Source of the DNA: Leptobrachium leishanense
Taxonomy: Eukaryota > Chordata > Amphibia > Anura > Megophryidae
Assembly (NCBI GenBank): GCA_009667805.1
Contig: CM019063.1
Span: 408,896,959 to 408,960,958 of the forward strand
Direction of reading: 5' to 3'
Length of the DNA: 64,000 bases
Position 1 is the stretch's first letter, and every line of letters begins with the position of its first letter. The translations under genes were made by a program, and so were the position numbers. The notes under the pieces were generated by a model. The model was not told the origin of the DNA. It did not search any database and worked only from the letters and a program-made list of their open reading frames with translations. Below are positions 42,381 to 54,131 of the stretch, piece by piece.

Positions 42381-43091
42381 GTAATGTGGCCATAGGCGTG
42401 CGCACGGGGTGTGCCAGGTGTGCCTGGGCACACCCTAATCAGTCAGTCTTTTTTTTTTTATCGTGGTAGGCGCTGGATTTGAACCGGCAGCGCTGCTGCT
42501 GCTTCTCGCTGCTTGCTACTCTCTGGAGGACTCCGTTAGGCTGCTGGAATAGCAGCAGACACACCCCTGCCAGGTGCTGGCTTGGTAGCTGCTCTGGGGG
42601 TAACTCTGTGCGTCTTTCAAATGCCCAAGTGACAGGGAGTAGGGTGCACCTTCTGGCCTGATTGCTATTTCCCCTCTTCCTGCACGCATCTTCTATGGTG
42701 TGTGTGTGTGTGGGGGGGGGAAATAGTACAGAGAGGAGGAAGAGATCATGCAGCGGGGCAGGAAGAAGCAGCAGGCTCCACTTCATGAGGTCAGGAGATG
42801 CATCAGGCAGTCATGGGTCACTGTGGGTAGGGATGCCACTTGTTTATTTTTTATGCCAATGCCAGTAATAAGTTAAGCCTGGCTGCTTCAAGGAGCTCAG
42901 ATGCAACAGGCAGTGGCATTCTGACCTCTCCCAGCATGGACAGCTCACTGACCCTCAGATCACTGGCAGCAGGGGGAAACAGAGAGAGTACATGAAGAAA
43001 GAGAGAGAATACAGAAAGCATTAATGCAAAAAGAATGCAGACTGTAATATAAAGAAAATTCAGAGTGAAAGACTATGGAAAGAAAGCAAGC

Positions 43092-43530
43092 AGAGAGGAA
43101 TGAATGGATGCAGAGAGGAATGAATGGATGCAGAGAGGAATGAATGGATACAGAGAGGAATGAATGGATGCAGAGAGGAATGAATGGATACAGAGAGGAA
43201 TGAATGGATGCAGAGAGGAATGAATGGATACAGAGAGGAATGAATGGATGCAGAGAGGAATGAATGGATGCAGAGAGGAATGAATGGATGCAGAGAGGAA
43301 TGAATGGATACAGAGAGGAATGAATGGATGCAGAGAGGAATGAATGGATGCAGAGAGGAATGAATGGATACAGAGAGGAATGAATGGATGCAGAGAGGAA
43401 TGAATGGATGCAGAGAGGAATGAATGGATACAGAGAGGAATGAATGGATGCAGAGAGGAATGAATGGATGCAGAGAGAATGAATGGATGCAGAGAGGAAT
43501 GAATGGATACAGAGAGGAATGAGTGGATAC
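43092..43530. repeat. 20-bp minisatellite
   Basis: About 22 nearly identical units of GCAGAGAGGAATGAATGGAT, with a G/A variant at one position (GGATG or GGATA) recurring irregularly. Minus-strand open frames of 297 and 166 residues here exist because three 20-bp units make an open 60-bp period. They are rejected as genes. Confidence 0.95.
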
Positions 43531-44089
43531 AGAGAGAAAGAATACATAGAGACAGAAATGCAGAGGAAAACAAAAGACAGAAAGAAAGAAACCGAATGAA
43601 AGGAAGCAGAGCGAAAGAAAAGATGCAGAAACAAATTTTCAGAGTGAAATAAAATACTAAGCAAAAGAAACAATACAGAGAAAGAAAGAAGGCAGAAAGA
43701 AAAAATAAAAAGGATGAAGAGAGAAGGAAAGAATGCAGACAAACAATACTGAAGAAAGCCTACCGCTAGGACAGGGAGAGAGCGGCCTGGGGAAGTCAGC
43801 ATTGAGTATGGAGAGATAGGGCTGGTGAGTATGGAGAACGGAATTTTAAACAATTTTTTATTTTTTGTGTGTATTTACCCCTACCTACCCTTTATCTATA
43901 GTTACCTCTGTCTGCTAACTGGAAACCCTCCCACTTGTCCTGTCCTGCTGACTGCAGGGGGTCCAAGGTTTCACCTTAGCACCCCCCCCCCCCACCCACC
44001 CACCGCTCCGCTCCTGACGCAAGATCGAGCTGCTGTTCTCACCGCTGGATGAGAGGTGAGTATCTGATTATTTTTTTGGGGGGGATTTT

Positions 44090-44408
44090 AAGCTGGTGCT
44101 GATTGATTCTGCAGAAGCGGAATCCGTTAGCACCAGGTCCTAGCTGTGTGTTTTACTTTTGATGTAATTAGCGTTAGGACTTAGTAATCCTAACGCTAAT
44201 TAACTCTTTGCGCTCCCCATGTTAAGCATAGGAGCGCAAAGTACAGTAACCTCGCGCTGAAAAGCACAAGATCTGAATCGCTAATGGGTTTTTTAACCCG
44301 TTAGCTTTCGGATTGTAACATGGGCTGCATACACTAGGGCCACTTAACCTAATGTTAACGCTCACACAGCTGAGCACTACCTTAGCGTTAAGAATGTAAT
44401 GGGGCCCT
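44090..44408. mobile_element. GGGCCC MITE fragment of the 7.2-kb subfamily
   Basis: Shares GATTCTGCAGAAGCGGAATC and GCGCTCCCCATGTTAAGCAT with 7610-7750 and ends AATGTAATGGGGCCC. The left end is missing. Hairpin 44166-44179 with 44188-44201 (14 bp, perfect) aligns with 7681-7692/7708-7719 but with different arm bases. Confidence 0.75.
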
Positions 44409-44645
44409 GTGAGTTTTATTGTTGTGCGTTTTTATTGCTGTGGAGGTCTGTCATACGCTTATACACAGCGCACATTACTGTGAGTTATATTGCCGTGGAG
44501 TGCTATGATACAGTAATGTGTGGTGTGTATCACAGAGCTCCACAGCAATAAAACAGTAATGCGCGGTGTGTATGAGTTTTATTGCTGTAGAGTTCTTCGA
44601 TACACAAATACACCGCACATTACTGTAAGCTTTATTGCTACATAC
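44409..44645. repeat. 55-bp satellite units, partly inverted
   Basis: Four units of the same family as 37190-37780. One (about 44515-44560) is in inverse orientation (ACAGAGCTCCACAGCAATAA). Confidence 0.7.
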
Positions 44646-44982
44646 AGAGGGGGAGGGTATATAACTATGAGCGTATATGTAAATGTATGGCTATGTGTAT
44701 AAATGTATGTAATTATATTTAAACAGGTTGCTGTGCATATACACCTGCACCTATTTTTTTTGTCCCAGTCTGCCCTTGCCCCATTGTCATGCACTCAAAG
44801 GGCCAGTATCACTCCTGGAATCAGCAAACACCGTATATGTTGTCTGCCCTCTGTAAACTAAGACCAACTGTGGGCATCTTAAATTCAATGTGAGGAACAG
44901 GTAGGACACTAAATAGTGTTGCTGGGCAGCAAGAGGTTAAATAGCCACTTTACTCAAATTTCATCTCTTTTTTCCCCCTTAA

Positions 44983-46230
44983 AAAGGACACTACCACTTA
45001 TATAAACTGTAACTAGATTACTTGTGCATTACAAATAAAGACACCTTTATAAAACACATGCTGCTATTTATTTCTTTGTTTAAAGTACACAGGAAAAATA
45101 AAGGAGTTTTAGGGGTTTATATCTCCTGTTTCAGTTTTGTGGATTTTTCCCATGAGGCAACATTTACCAAAATCTGTACAAACATCTTACTTTACTGCTG
45201 TTTATCTAATCTACAGTTAATGGGGTGGAATAGGAGGGAATGTTTAGATAAGGCAGCAGGAGGTGTATTGTGTTCTCCAGGCTACTACAGATCAGAGTTT
45301 GCATCTGAATGAGATATGACAGGGAACTTAAAAGAATGCTAACCCCCCCCCCCCCCCCGGTGATGTCCTTTGAATACATTCCACACAATACAATGATGTG
45401 AGTCGTGCTTACCCATTTACTCCATTCTATGGCCAAAGCCACACAGTGAGGAGTAAGTGATGGAAAGATACTGGAGGGGGGGGGGGGTTTACAACACAAA
45501 ATATCACACAATGGATGCACCCAGTGACACATAGAGGAAAATATCACACAATGGATGCACCCAGTGACACATATAGAGGAAAATATCACACAATGGACGC
45601 ACCCAGTGACACATATAGAGGAAAATATCACACAATGGATGCGCCCAGTGACACATATAGAGGAAAATATCACACAATGGATGCACCCAGTGACACATAT
45701 AGAGGAAAATATCACACAATGGATACACCCAGTGACACATAGAGGAAAATATCACACAATGGATACACCCAGTGACACATAGAGGAAAATATCACACAAT
45801 GGATGCTCCCAGTGACACATATAGAGGAAAATATCACACAATGGACGCACCCAGTGACACATATAGAGGAAAATATCACACATGGATGCACCCAGTGACA
45901 CATATAGAGGAAAATATCACACAATGGATGCACCCAGTGACACATATAGAGGAAAATATCACACAATGGATGCACCCAGTGACACATATAGAGGAAAATA
46001 TCACACAATGGATGCACCCAGTGACACATATAGAGGAAAATATCACACAATGGATGCACCCAGTGACACATATAGAGGAAAATATCACATAATGGATGCA
46101 CCCAGTGACACATATAGAGGAAAATATTTTCTTAACTAAACATACAAGAGAAAAACAAAACACATGTAAAATATCAGCAACATCAAATAAACAAAATAAG
46201 GACATTGCATTTTATGGTGGTACTGGCCCT
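44983..46230. mobile_element. TTAA-flanked MITE with 42-bp minisatellite
   Basis: Ends AAAGGACACTACCAC and GTGGTACTGGCCCT, flanked by TTAA at 44979-44982 and 46231-46234. Homologous on the minus strand to 1004-1215. Homopolymer runs (C at 45343-45358, G at 45476-45487) border the array. Confidence 0.7.
45496..46130. repeat. 42-bp minisatellite
   Basis: About 15 copies of a 42-bp unit (GAGGAAAATATCACACAATG, GATGCACCCAGTGACACATATA), some 40 bp long through loss of TA. Open frames on both strands are by-products. Confidence 0.95.
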
Positions 46231-46639
46231 TTAAACGCTTTGCTGTGGACGATGCGCTGAGCACATCCAATGGTTTCATTGTTGTGTGCGTAGGAAGCAC
46301 ACTCAGCTTGTTGTAGAAGAAGTCTCATAGCGCAGCACTGATAGTGGGCTTTCTTTCATAGCTGGCTGACAGCTTTGATGTGAGCCATTGCTGTGGGACA
46401 TCCGCTTCGTACACTAGCGTCACTGTCCAGTAACAGGGTCTCCATTCCTGATTATGTTTTAAGCCGTAGATTATATAACCATAAAGGTTTGGTTGATAAA
46501 ACGTGGAAAAATAAATTTACATGCTACAAATGATTGAAATCCTAATGGAAATTTTTTGGCATTTTTTGATATGGCATTCTGACATGACATGAACCATACA
46601 TATAGTAATGATGTATTTTGATTGCACGCAGGAGTGCAT

Positions 46640-46708
46640 GTGCGTATATATAATATATATACACACACCAACACACACAAAATCACCAGGATCCCACTTG
46701 TATATATG

Positions 46709-46752
<44 letters not shown>

Positions 46753-46755
46753 GTG
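46640..46755. repeat. TA/CA microsatellite
   Basis: Alternating TATATA and ACACAC tracts, the longest at 46715-46752. Confidence 0.9.
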
Positions 46756-46813
46756 TTTGAGATTTTGGGTGCACACCCTAATGCAATAGGCTGCGCACAC
46801 CTATGAATGTGGC

Positions 46814-47204
46814 CCTATATGTTTGAACGCCTACATAATAAAAAAATTCACTAGGCAAAAGTAGTTTGAGAATTACGTTCTCAAGTGTTCTTCTTGCTCA
46901 ACCTGGCTGCTTGATTCCCTGGATTAACAGCAATGCATTAGAATTTTAATTTGTATGTCTGCTTATATCACATTTTACCAGGAAAGCATTCAGACCGTAT
47001 TTAAAGGCATCAATTCAATTGGATAAGACAAAATATTTAGGAAGAAAATTTCATATTTTTGTTGTTTCTAAGTGTAAAAAAAACCTTTCCCTTGTAATCG
47101 ACAAACTCTTCTTCCCTCCAGTCGCAGAGATGACCTTGTGTCTTTTGTAAAGCCTGATTAATGAACAGGTCACCAGAGAGCTCTGTATTGGCTCTGTCTC
47201 TATT
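46814..47204. other. No gene seen
   Basis: AT-rich sequence between the hAT and the truncated end of gypsy C; no recognised feature. Confidence 0.4.
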
Positions 47205-47318
47205 TAAACTAACAGGTCTATTCAAAGAAAGGTAAAACTCAGTACAATGAGTGGAGAAGTGAAAATTCTAGGTCAAAATAGCCAAACCAGAAAAATTCTC
47301 CCATTTATCTCACTTTCC
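47205..47318. mobile_element. Half copy of CAGGTCTATTCA MITE
   Basis: AACAGGTCTATTCAAAGAAA at the left and GAGAATTTTTCTGG-type sequence match one half of the palindromic MITE at 58548-58728. It abuts the truncated RNase H end of gypsy C. Confidence 0.65.
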
Positions 47319-49172
47319 AAAGCCACAGGCCTCAGCCCTTCAGGGTATGCCTGATGAAGAACACCTCCTAGTCCTTCTAAACTTGCATCTACGTGAAGAA
47401 TATGTGGCTCACTGGGGTCAGCGTATGCTAACACAGGTGCTTCAGTCATCTTTCTTTTGAGAAGTTGGAACGCAACTTCACATTTTTGAGTCCATTTCTC
47501 TCCTATAGGTTCCTTGGATTGGTTCGTTTTTCGTGCTTCTTCCCTAGAATCCCTTTTTAGGAGGTCATGGAGGCTTCGAGCTTTCTTTGAATAGCCCTAT
47601 ACAAAACGGCAGTAGTAGCCACAAAATCCTAATTAGGAGCGTAATTCTTCAATGTTGTTGGGTCTAAACCAGTTAACGACGACTTCTACTTTGGCTTGGT
47701 CTGTTGGGATGCCTTCTGCTGATACAATGTGTCCAACATATGTCACAGAAGTCTGAGCAAACTTACACTTATCCAAAGACAACTTCAGGCCTTCCTTTTG
47801 CAAGCAATCTATTACTTTTAACAAACGGTTCTCATGCTCTTCAGGGGTCCTCCCAAATACGATTATATTGTCTAGATAAACCAGACACTCCCTAGGGCTC
47901 ATATCTCCTAGTGTCTTCTCCATTAACCGCTGGAAAGTTGCTGGAGCTCCTGTAACACCTTGAGGCATACGAGTAAATTTGAAGAATCCTAAAGGGCAAA
48001 TAAAAGCGTTTTTTTCTTGATCCTCTGCATTCATAGGGACCTGGTAGTATCCAGATCGAAGGTCCAGAACACTTAATCACTTGCTACCATTCAAGGCATT
48101 CAATATATCTTCTCTCCTTGGTAAGGTATATTGATCAGAAATTGTTCTCTTATTTAATGTACGATAATCAACGCAAAGTCGTACTGATCCATTTTTCTTT
48201 CTGATTCTTGGATAATCCCTGCTTCTTCCATCAAATGGAGGATATCCCTGACATCTTCCATGTCTCAAGGAGCTAACCTTCGAGATCTTTCTCTGAATGG
48301 GGTAGAATCCTTTAGCCGAATGGTATGCTGGGCATTCTTGGCACATACTACATCCATATCTTCTTTAGAGAAAACTCTTTCTCTGACCTTCAAGGATTTT
48401 TGTAATCTATCTTTCCATTCTGGGGTAGATCGTTAGCTTCTAAATCAAAATGTATCTCTTGCGGAGGTTCTTGATTCAAATCAACTGTCAAAGATGTAAT
48501 TGGCCTTACTTCTTCCAAGAGGTGGATCATCCCCCAGCTTCTGGCAATGTTCTATGCGTACCACAATTGGCGATCGATTGTGAATAGTTACTGCAAAAAC
48601 ATCAATCTTCTTTCTTCGCCAATATTTTACTTCATGATAGTCCAGCCCTTAGTCAAAACCACTTCTGCGAGAGACTCTAGGCAAAACCGACACTCTCCTG
48701 ACAGCATCCCTTCCTTTAAGACTGCAACAGCAGTGATGGACTTAATTTCCCCCGGTAGAAGATCAACAGGCTTTGGCCCCCAATAATGAAACTGGCCTGT
48801 TCCGGCATCAAGGGCTAATCAATGGCATTCTTGCTTCAGAGCTGGTTCTAGTTAGTTCAATTTGTCTACACAGACATTGTCCATTTCGGGGTAACCCCGA
48901 AACACATCTCTAACCATTGGGGAATTAGTCCCCAGTATGATGGGTACTCCAGGGCGATTTAGATTTGGGCACACCAAAGCCTGCACATTCATAGGGCGTT
49001 GGTTCCTAGTTTCCAGTTGAGGGATCACAATCTTTACTAATTACTCCTTAACTGGGTAGGTCTGGAAACAAGCCCCCACATTTCACAATCATCTGCTGGT
49101 AACATAGGTTAAATGACTTAGATTCCTCATAGAATGATCGGAAGACTGTCGTCACTTGAGATCCCATGTCTA
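47319..49172 (-). pseudogene. Gypsy C protease C-terminus, reverse transcriptase, RNase H start
   Basis: Frames on the minus strand give the end of protease (about 49172-48650, parallel to the plus-strand copy at 41860-42380). Reverse transcriptase follows with KKNGSVRLCVDYRTLNKRTI (about 48200), FFKFTRMPQGVTGAPATFQ (about 47970) and YLDNIIVFG (about 47890-47865). RNase H opens with ILHVDASLEGLGGVL (about 47400-47360). The polymerase box reads YLDN in place of YLDD, so the second catalytic Asp is Asn. Several stops and frameshifts show a dead copy. Confidence 0.85.
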
Positions 49173-50246
49173 TGTAATGCAGGGTTTGGATCCCCTGTGA
49201 AGTGTGTGTATGGAACCCAATGGCAAGCTATGGATAAGGAATCAGGAGGCGATAGAGAGTAAATTGATCTTTAGTGAACCAAAAAATAGTAGTTAAAGTC
49301 CAGAAAATAATACAGTCAATAAGGTTGGAGTGGGATTCGTTAAACAGAAAAGTCCCAAGAAGAACAACGGACAATAACGAGGATGATGGCGTGGTCGATG
49401 GTACAATCCGGGTCGAAGTTGAAGAAGGTGACGTAGTCGTTGGCACAATCCGGGTCGAAGGGTTGAAGAAGGTGGCGTAGTCGTTGGCACAATCCGGGTC
49501 GAAGGGTTGAAGAAGGTGGCGTAGTCGTTGGCACAATCCGGGTCGAAGGGTTGAAGAAGGTGGCGTAGTCGTTGGCACAATCCGGGTCGAAGGGTTGAAG
49601 AAGGTGGCGTAGTCGTTGGCACAATCCGGGTCGAAGGGTTGAAGAAGGTGGCGTAGTCGTTGGCACAATCCGGGTCGAAGGGTTGAAGAAGGTGGCGTAG
49701 TCGTTGGCACAATCCGGGTCGAAGGGTTGAAGAAGGTGGCGTAGTCGTTGGCACAATCCGGGTCGAAGGGTTCAGAAGATACGTGATCAAGGAATACGAG
49801 GAACTCTAGGAAACTGAGGCGGAAGGCACAGTAGAACCTGGATAATGTGCTGGGAAGGAAGGCGGATTTAAATAGGGTTCATGGGATCATGAAAATGTCT
49901 CTCACCTGGTTCTCGTAGGTGGAGTTGAGGTACCTGGGTCTTTGATAGGTCAATGGGAGGCATTCGAGGATCTCCAGAGCAGGTGTCCCGCAGTACCCTT
50001 AATCGGCCAGCCGAGGGCGCCAGAGTACCTGATTTTACACTACATAGGAGGTTCTGTTCTCGCGCGTGCGCGCATTCCTTTACAGGGCTTGGATCCAGCC
50101 GGCGGCGTGGGGCGTCTCCTGGCTCTTCCTCTCCATCCTGCGGACCCGGAACTCGGAGCAACGCGCCACGAGGGACCTCGGGTGAGTAGGGAACCTCTCC
50201 CAGCATGGCGGTGTGGGTCGGGGAAGGCCGCGGAGCGGGCATGACA
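49173..50246 (-). repeat. Gypsy B 3' LTR
   Basis: 1074 bp, ending on the plus strand with GGCATGACA. It holds eight copies of a 44-bp minisatellite. Compared with the 5' LTR it is about 10 bp longer because the other copy has several single-base deletions. Confidence 0.95.
49390..49770. repeat. 44-bp minisatellite in gypsy B 3' LTR
   Basis: Eight near-identical 44-bp units (GTAGTCGTTGGCACAATCCG, GGTCGAAGGGTTGAAGAAGG, TGGC) plus a diverged unit at 49390-49432. The matching array in the other LTR is at 54785-55165. Minus-strand open frames across it are by-products. Confidence 0.95.
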
Positions 50247-50262
50247 GGACCCCCCACCAAGG
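50247..50262 (-). promoter_or_regulatory. Gypsy B polypurine tract
   Basis: On the minus strand TTGGTGGGGGGTCC lies directly before the 3' LTR, the expected plus-strand primer site. Confidence 0.8.
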
Positions 50263-50265
50263 CGC

Positions 50266-50696
50266 GACCCCCGGGTGCGCCTCACTGATGGTTTGGAAGG
50301 GTAACGAAGATGAAAGGCACGAACCTTAGCCGGAGCATGAATATTGGTGCCAGGTTCCCAGGAGCGATCTTCCGGACCGTAACCTTTCCAGTGGACCAGG
50401 TACTCCAACTTGCCATAACGTAGTCGGGAATCCAGGATCCTCGAGACCTCGTATTCCTCTTCTCCGGACACCAACACGGGAGTGATCGGGTCGGCGTGTC
50501 GTCCAGGAAAAGGATTGTCACGCCAACGCTTTAGGAGGGAAACATGGAAAACAGGGTGAATCCTGTAGGAGGAAGGAAGGGTTAAATGGGCTGCCACCGG
50601 ATTGATCATTTTGAGGACCTGGAACGGGCCGATGAAGCGAGGCCCCAGTTTCTTAGACGGGCAGTCTAGTCGGAGATGAGCAGTGGACAGCAACAC
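50266..50696 (-). CDS. Gypsy B integrase C-terminus and chromodomain
   Basis: Reads LGPRFIGPFQVLKMINPVAA and [14 protein letters not shown], then a complete chromodomain with EEYEVSRILDSRLRYGKLEY and [16 protein letters not shown] (about 50475-50350). The conserved aromatic and W-x-GY-x-x-x-D-x-SW positions are present, so unlike gypsy A the chromodomain is intact. The frame runs on into the LTR to 50040. It is one frame off from the integrase core upstream. Confidence 0.9.
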
Positions 50697-51500
50697 CTTG
50701 TCTCCGGGTGCGTATCGCGGAGCGGGTCTTCGGTTACGGTCTGCATACCTTTTTTGGGTGTCTTGAGCCTGTTGTAGTTGATGGCGTAATGTTCGTAATG
50801 GAGGCGTAAGGGTCTTAGACGGTTTGCCACTTCAGGAACCGGAGTGTTCAGAGGTATGTCGGGTAGAATATCGGGGTGGTATCCGTAGTTGGCATAGAAA
50901 GGAGAAAGACGTGTTGACGAATGTACCTGGTTGTTGTAGGCGAACTCAGCGAGTGGCAAGATGTCCAGCCAGTCGTCTTGGAGATGTGTGGTATAACAGC
51001 GGAGGTACTGTTCCAACGTCTGGTTCGTCCGTTCGGTTTGTCCGTTGCTCTGAGGATGAAATGCAGAGGAGAGATATCTAGAAATTTTTAGACTACGGCA
51101 CATTTGAGACCAGAAGCGAGAAGTGAACTGGGATCCTCTGTCTGAAACGATGGAATGAGGGATGCCATGCAGTCGGAATATTTCTCTGATGAAGAGTGTA
51201 GCTGTCTGGGCAGCGGTAGGAAGGCCTATTGCTGGAATGAAGTGGGCCATTTTGGTGCAACGGTCCACCACTACAAAGATCGTTGTGTGTTGGCGTGAGG
51301 GGGTAAGTCAACGATGAAATCCATCGAGAGGTCTTTCCATGGATGTTGTGGAAGCGCCAAGGGTTGTAGAAGACCGGCAGGGCGAGCTCTTGGTTGTTTG
51401 TTACGTGCACAGATAGGACAGGAAAGAACAAAGGCGGCAACATCCTTCTTGACTGATGGCCACCAGAAATATCGTTGTACGGTGTTTATGGTCTTCTTGA
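50697..51500 (-). pseudogene. Gypsy B integrase core
   Basis: Two minus-strand frames. The first (51443-51270) gives the zinc-finger cysteines and the WKDLSMDFIVDLP region with the first catalytic Asp in another frame nearby. The second (51271-50697) reads MVDRCTKMAHFIPAIGLPTA, HSIVSDRGSQFTSRFW with the second Asp, and FHPQSNGQTERTNQTLEQYL with the catalytic Glu. The triad is complete when both frames are considered. At least two single-base changes separate the pieces. Confidence 0.88.
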
Positions 51501-52223
51501 TACCCCGTGGCCGGCAGCTGGAATATCGTGTGCAGTTTGTAGTACTTGTAGACGGGTCTCCGGAGGCGCATATATCTGTTTTTCGTGATACAGGTATCCT
51601 TTGATGGGGACGAGTCCTTGGATGTTTGTAGGTGGATGTCGACTGTACCTTCGTATCTGCTCCATTAGGGTGTCTTTTGTAGCACAGAAGAAGCCACTAG
51701 GCAGGATCGTGTCGTTTGGTGTCGTGGTAGAGGGCGTACCAGAATCATACTGGCGAGAGAGGGCATCCGCCTTTCCGTTTCTCTTTCCAGGTCGATACGT
51801 GATGAGTAGTGAGAAACGAGAGAAGAAGAGCGCCCACCTGGCTTGTCGGGGTTGGAGTCGTTTGGCAGTACGAAGATATTCAAGGTTGCGATGGTCAGTA
51901 AAAACGGTTACAGGGTGTGTCGCTCCTTCGAGAAGGTGTCTCCACTCCTCGAGAGCGTTCTTTATCGCAAGCAGTTCTTTCTCACCTATGTTATAGTTTC
52001 GTTCGGCAGAATTGAGGCGTCTGGAGTAAAAGGCTACCGGATGCAGGAGTTTCTTGTCCCCGGATCTCTGAGATAGGATTGCGCCCAGGGCAATGTCGGA
52101 GGCGTCTGTCTCTAAATAGTATGGGAGGTGAGCCTCAGGCTGTTTTAGGACGGGTGCTTGGGTGAAGCTCTTCTTAAGTCTCTCGAAGGCCTGTTGAGCC
52201 TCTGCAGACCATTGAAATCGCAC
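51486..52223 (-). CDS. Gypsy B RNase H and start of integrase
   Basis: Begins [20 protein letters not shown] and shows RNase H motifs [40 protein letters not shown] and [11 protein letters not shown], then [17 protein letters not shown] marking the end of the domain. The frame stops in the integrase N-terminus ([16 protein letters not shown]). Upstream it is joined to reverse transcriptase by one extra A in a run of seven A (minus strand, near 52228). Confidence 0.9.
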   Translation of the reverse strand: MRFQWSAEAQQAFERLKKSFTQAPVLKQPEAHLPYYLETDASDIALGAILSQRSGDKKLLHPVAFYSRRLNSAERNYNIGEKELLAIKNALEEWRHLLEGATHPVTVFTDHRNLEYLRTAKRLQPRQARWALFFSRFSLLITYRPGKRNGKADALSRQYDSGTPSTTTPNDTILPSGFFCATKDTLMEQIRRYSRHPPTNIQGLVPIKGYLYHEKQIYAPPETRLQVLQTAHDIPAAGHGVSRRP

Positions 52224-53361
52224 GTCTTTTTTTGGTTAGCGATGTAATAGGTGCGCTGAGGTGTGAAAAGGATCGGATGAAACGTCGATAGAAGTTGGCA
52301 AACCCCATGAATTGTTGGACCGCCTTTTTGTCTTTAGGTGTTGGCCAATCGAGGATGGCCTTGACCTTGGCTTCATCCATCTCGACATGCCCTGGTGACA
52401 GAATGTATCCCAAAAATTCGATGGATGGGGCTTCGAAGGTGCTTTTTTCAATTTTACCATATAATTTGTGCTGACGGAGGCGAGACAGGACGAGTCGGAC
52501 GTGTTGTTCGTGCTCTTGGAGAGAGCGGGAGAATATCAGTAGATCATCCAAATAAATCACCAGGAAGGTATCCAGGATGTCACGAAAGATGTCATTGAGA
52601 AAGTGTTGAAAGGCAGCCGGGGCATTGCATAAGCCGAACGGCATGACGCGATACTCAAAGTGACCATATCGAGAACGGAAGGCGGTCTTCCACTCGTCCC
52701 CTCGTCTCATTCGCACCAAATTATAGGCTCCGCGGAGATCAATCTTTGTGAAGATACAAGCATCCTTCACTCTATCCAGTAACTCGGAGATCAGTGGTAG
52801 CGGATAACGGTTACGTACCGTGATTGCGTTCAATGCTCTGTAGTCGACGCATGGTCGGAGCCCACCATCTCGTTTCCCAACAAAGAAGATACCGGCCCCG
52901 GCAGGTGAAGTGGAGTGACGTATGAATCCTTTTTGGAGCCCGTCCTCAATATACTCTTTCAAGGATTGGGATTCAGGAACGGATAGGTTATAAATGCGCC
53001 CATGGGGTATGGGTGCTCCTGGAAGAAGGTCGATGGGGCAATCGTATTCTCTGTGTGGAGGTAGTGTGTCGGCCCCTTTCTTCTCAAACACATCTTGGAA
53101 GTCAGAATATTTGACCGGTAGTTTAGAAGCTGGGTAGGTAGAAAACCCAATCTTTTCGGTGGTATACCCGTTCATACAGAAGTGTTGGCAATGGTGAGAA
53201 GGGAAAGAGACGGTGTTGGAGGACCAGTCGATGGCAGGATTATGGGTGCGAAGCCAAGGAAGCCCTAGAACCAGAGGGAACAAAGGAGACGGTACAATGT
53301 CCCATTGGAGGCGCTCCTGGTGTTTAGTACCGATGAGCAGCGACAAAGGAAGTGGTTTCAT
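52174..53361 (-). CDS. Gypsy B protease end and reverse transcriptase
   Basis: Begins within the protease region ([19 protein letters not shown]) and covers the polymerase: [59 protein letters not shown], the catalytic [11 protein letters not shown], and [20 protein letters not shown]. The full YLDD box is present. It ends out of frame after ITSLTKK because of the A-run indel. Confidence 0.92.
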   Translation of the reverse strand: MKPLPLSLLIGTKHQERLQWDIVPSPLFPLVLGLPWLRTHNPAIDWSSNTVSFPSHHCQHFCMNGYTTEKIGFSTYPASKLPVKYSDFQDVFEKKGADTLPPHREYDCPIDLLPGAPIPHGRIYNLSVPESQSLKEYIEDGLQKGFIRHSTSPAGAGIFFVGKRDGGLRPCVDYRALNAITVRNRYPLPLISELLDRVKDACIFTKIDLRGAYNLVRMRRGDEWKTAFRSRYGHFEYRVMPFGLCNAPAAFQHFLNDIFRDILDTFLVIYLDDLLIFSRSLQEHEQHVRLVLSRLRQHKLYGKIEKSTFEAPSIEFLGYILSPGHVEMDEAKVKAILDWPTPKDKKAVQQFMGFANFYRRFIRSFSHLSAPITSLTKKRRAISMVCRGSTGLRET

Positions 53362-53998
53362 GGGTGATGGGGCCGGTACGTAGTGTGCTTCCGTCGACCA
53401 TTTGTAATGGTGTGGGAGTCTTCTTTAGTCGTGTAGGGATCGCTAGGGAGGTAGCGAGGGCAAGATCGAAGAAGTTGTTACTAGCTCCGGAGTCTATGAT
53501 GGCAGACACGTTCACACTTCTATCTTCCCACTGCAGGATGACAGGAATGGTCATATGAGCGGAGGTGGAACCAAATACACATTGAAGTGATATTACGGAG
53601 GGATGGTTCTTACCTCCGTCAGAAGGAAGTGGTGGTCGTATAGGGCAGCCACGCAGGAGGTGACCGGGTTGACCGCAGTACAGGCAGAGATTTTGCGCGC
53701 GTCGTCTGCTTCGTTCAGCAGGGGATAAGGGACCTCGTGCTAAGCCAATCTCCATGGGTTCGGGAGGTGAAGGAGTGGAGTTGGGGGATCTGACAGAGGT
53801 CGTGGATGGAGTTTCAGACCGCCGGACAGGTAAGGAAGGAGCGGTGGCCATTCTCTCTTGACGTCTCTCTCTGAAACGTTGGTCCAGGGTTAGGGATCGC
53901 AGGATCATGGCGTCCAGTGTTGTGGGAACCCCTATTCGGGCCAGTTCGTCCTTTAGTTGATCAGAGAGACCATGACGGAAATGATCTCTAAGACCCAC
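53324..53998 (-). CDS. Gypsy B Gag C-terminus, zinc knuckle and protease
   Basis: Reads LRDHFRHGLSDQLKDELARI of the capsid C-terminus, a Ser/Pro-rich linker, the zinc knuckle CLYCGQPGHLLRGC (CX2CX4HX4C), then the retropepsin with catalytic IIDSGASNNFFDL. In this family gag and protease share one frame, which argues that the gag/protease shift in gypsy A is a defect and not programmed frameshifting. Confidence 0.9.
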   Translation of the reverse strand: MGLRDHFRHGLSDQLKDELARIGVPTTLDAMILRSLTLDQRFRERRQERMATAPSLPVRRSETPSTTSVRSPNSTPSPPEPMEIGLARGPLSPAERSRRRAQNLCLYCGQPGHLLRGCPIRPPLPSDGGKNHPSVISLQCVFGSTSAHMTIPVILQWEDRSVNVSAIIDSGASNNFFDLALATSLAIPTRLKKTPTPLQMVDGSTLRTGPITHETTSFVAAHRY

Positions 53999-54131
53999 GT
54001 CGTTCAGCCTGTATCTGCGGCCACAGCTCGAAACTCGGAGATGTAGTCCTCCACTGGTCGTCGTCCTTGTCGTAGATGCCGAATTGTGGATAATGCGGTT
54101 GATGAACGCAGAGGGTCATCATATATAGGGT

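Larger units (their letters stand above)
42391..46805. mobile_element. hAT-type element, 4.4 kb, with 8-bp duplication AATGTGGC
   Basis: Left end CATAGGCGTGCGCACGGGGT at 42391, right end GGCTGCGCACACCTATG at 46805. Perfect 8-bp duplications AATGTGGC lie at 42383-42390 and 46806-46813. It encodes no transposase that I recognise. The interior holds a 20-bp minisatellite, part of a GGGCCC MITE, satellite units, and a TTAA MITE with a 42-bp minisatellite. Confidence 0.85.

Noticed and set aside
42960..43853. 297-residue minus-strand frame, very hydrophobic
   Set aside because: Created by the 20-bp minisatellite; the apparent membrane-like repeat has no start context or homology.
45496..46130. 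Regular array that could suggest a CRISPR
   Set aside because: Units are contiguous with no unique spacers, in a eukaryotic MITE. It is a minisatellite. The same holds for the 36-bp and 44-bp LTR arrays.
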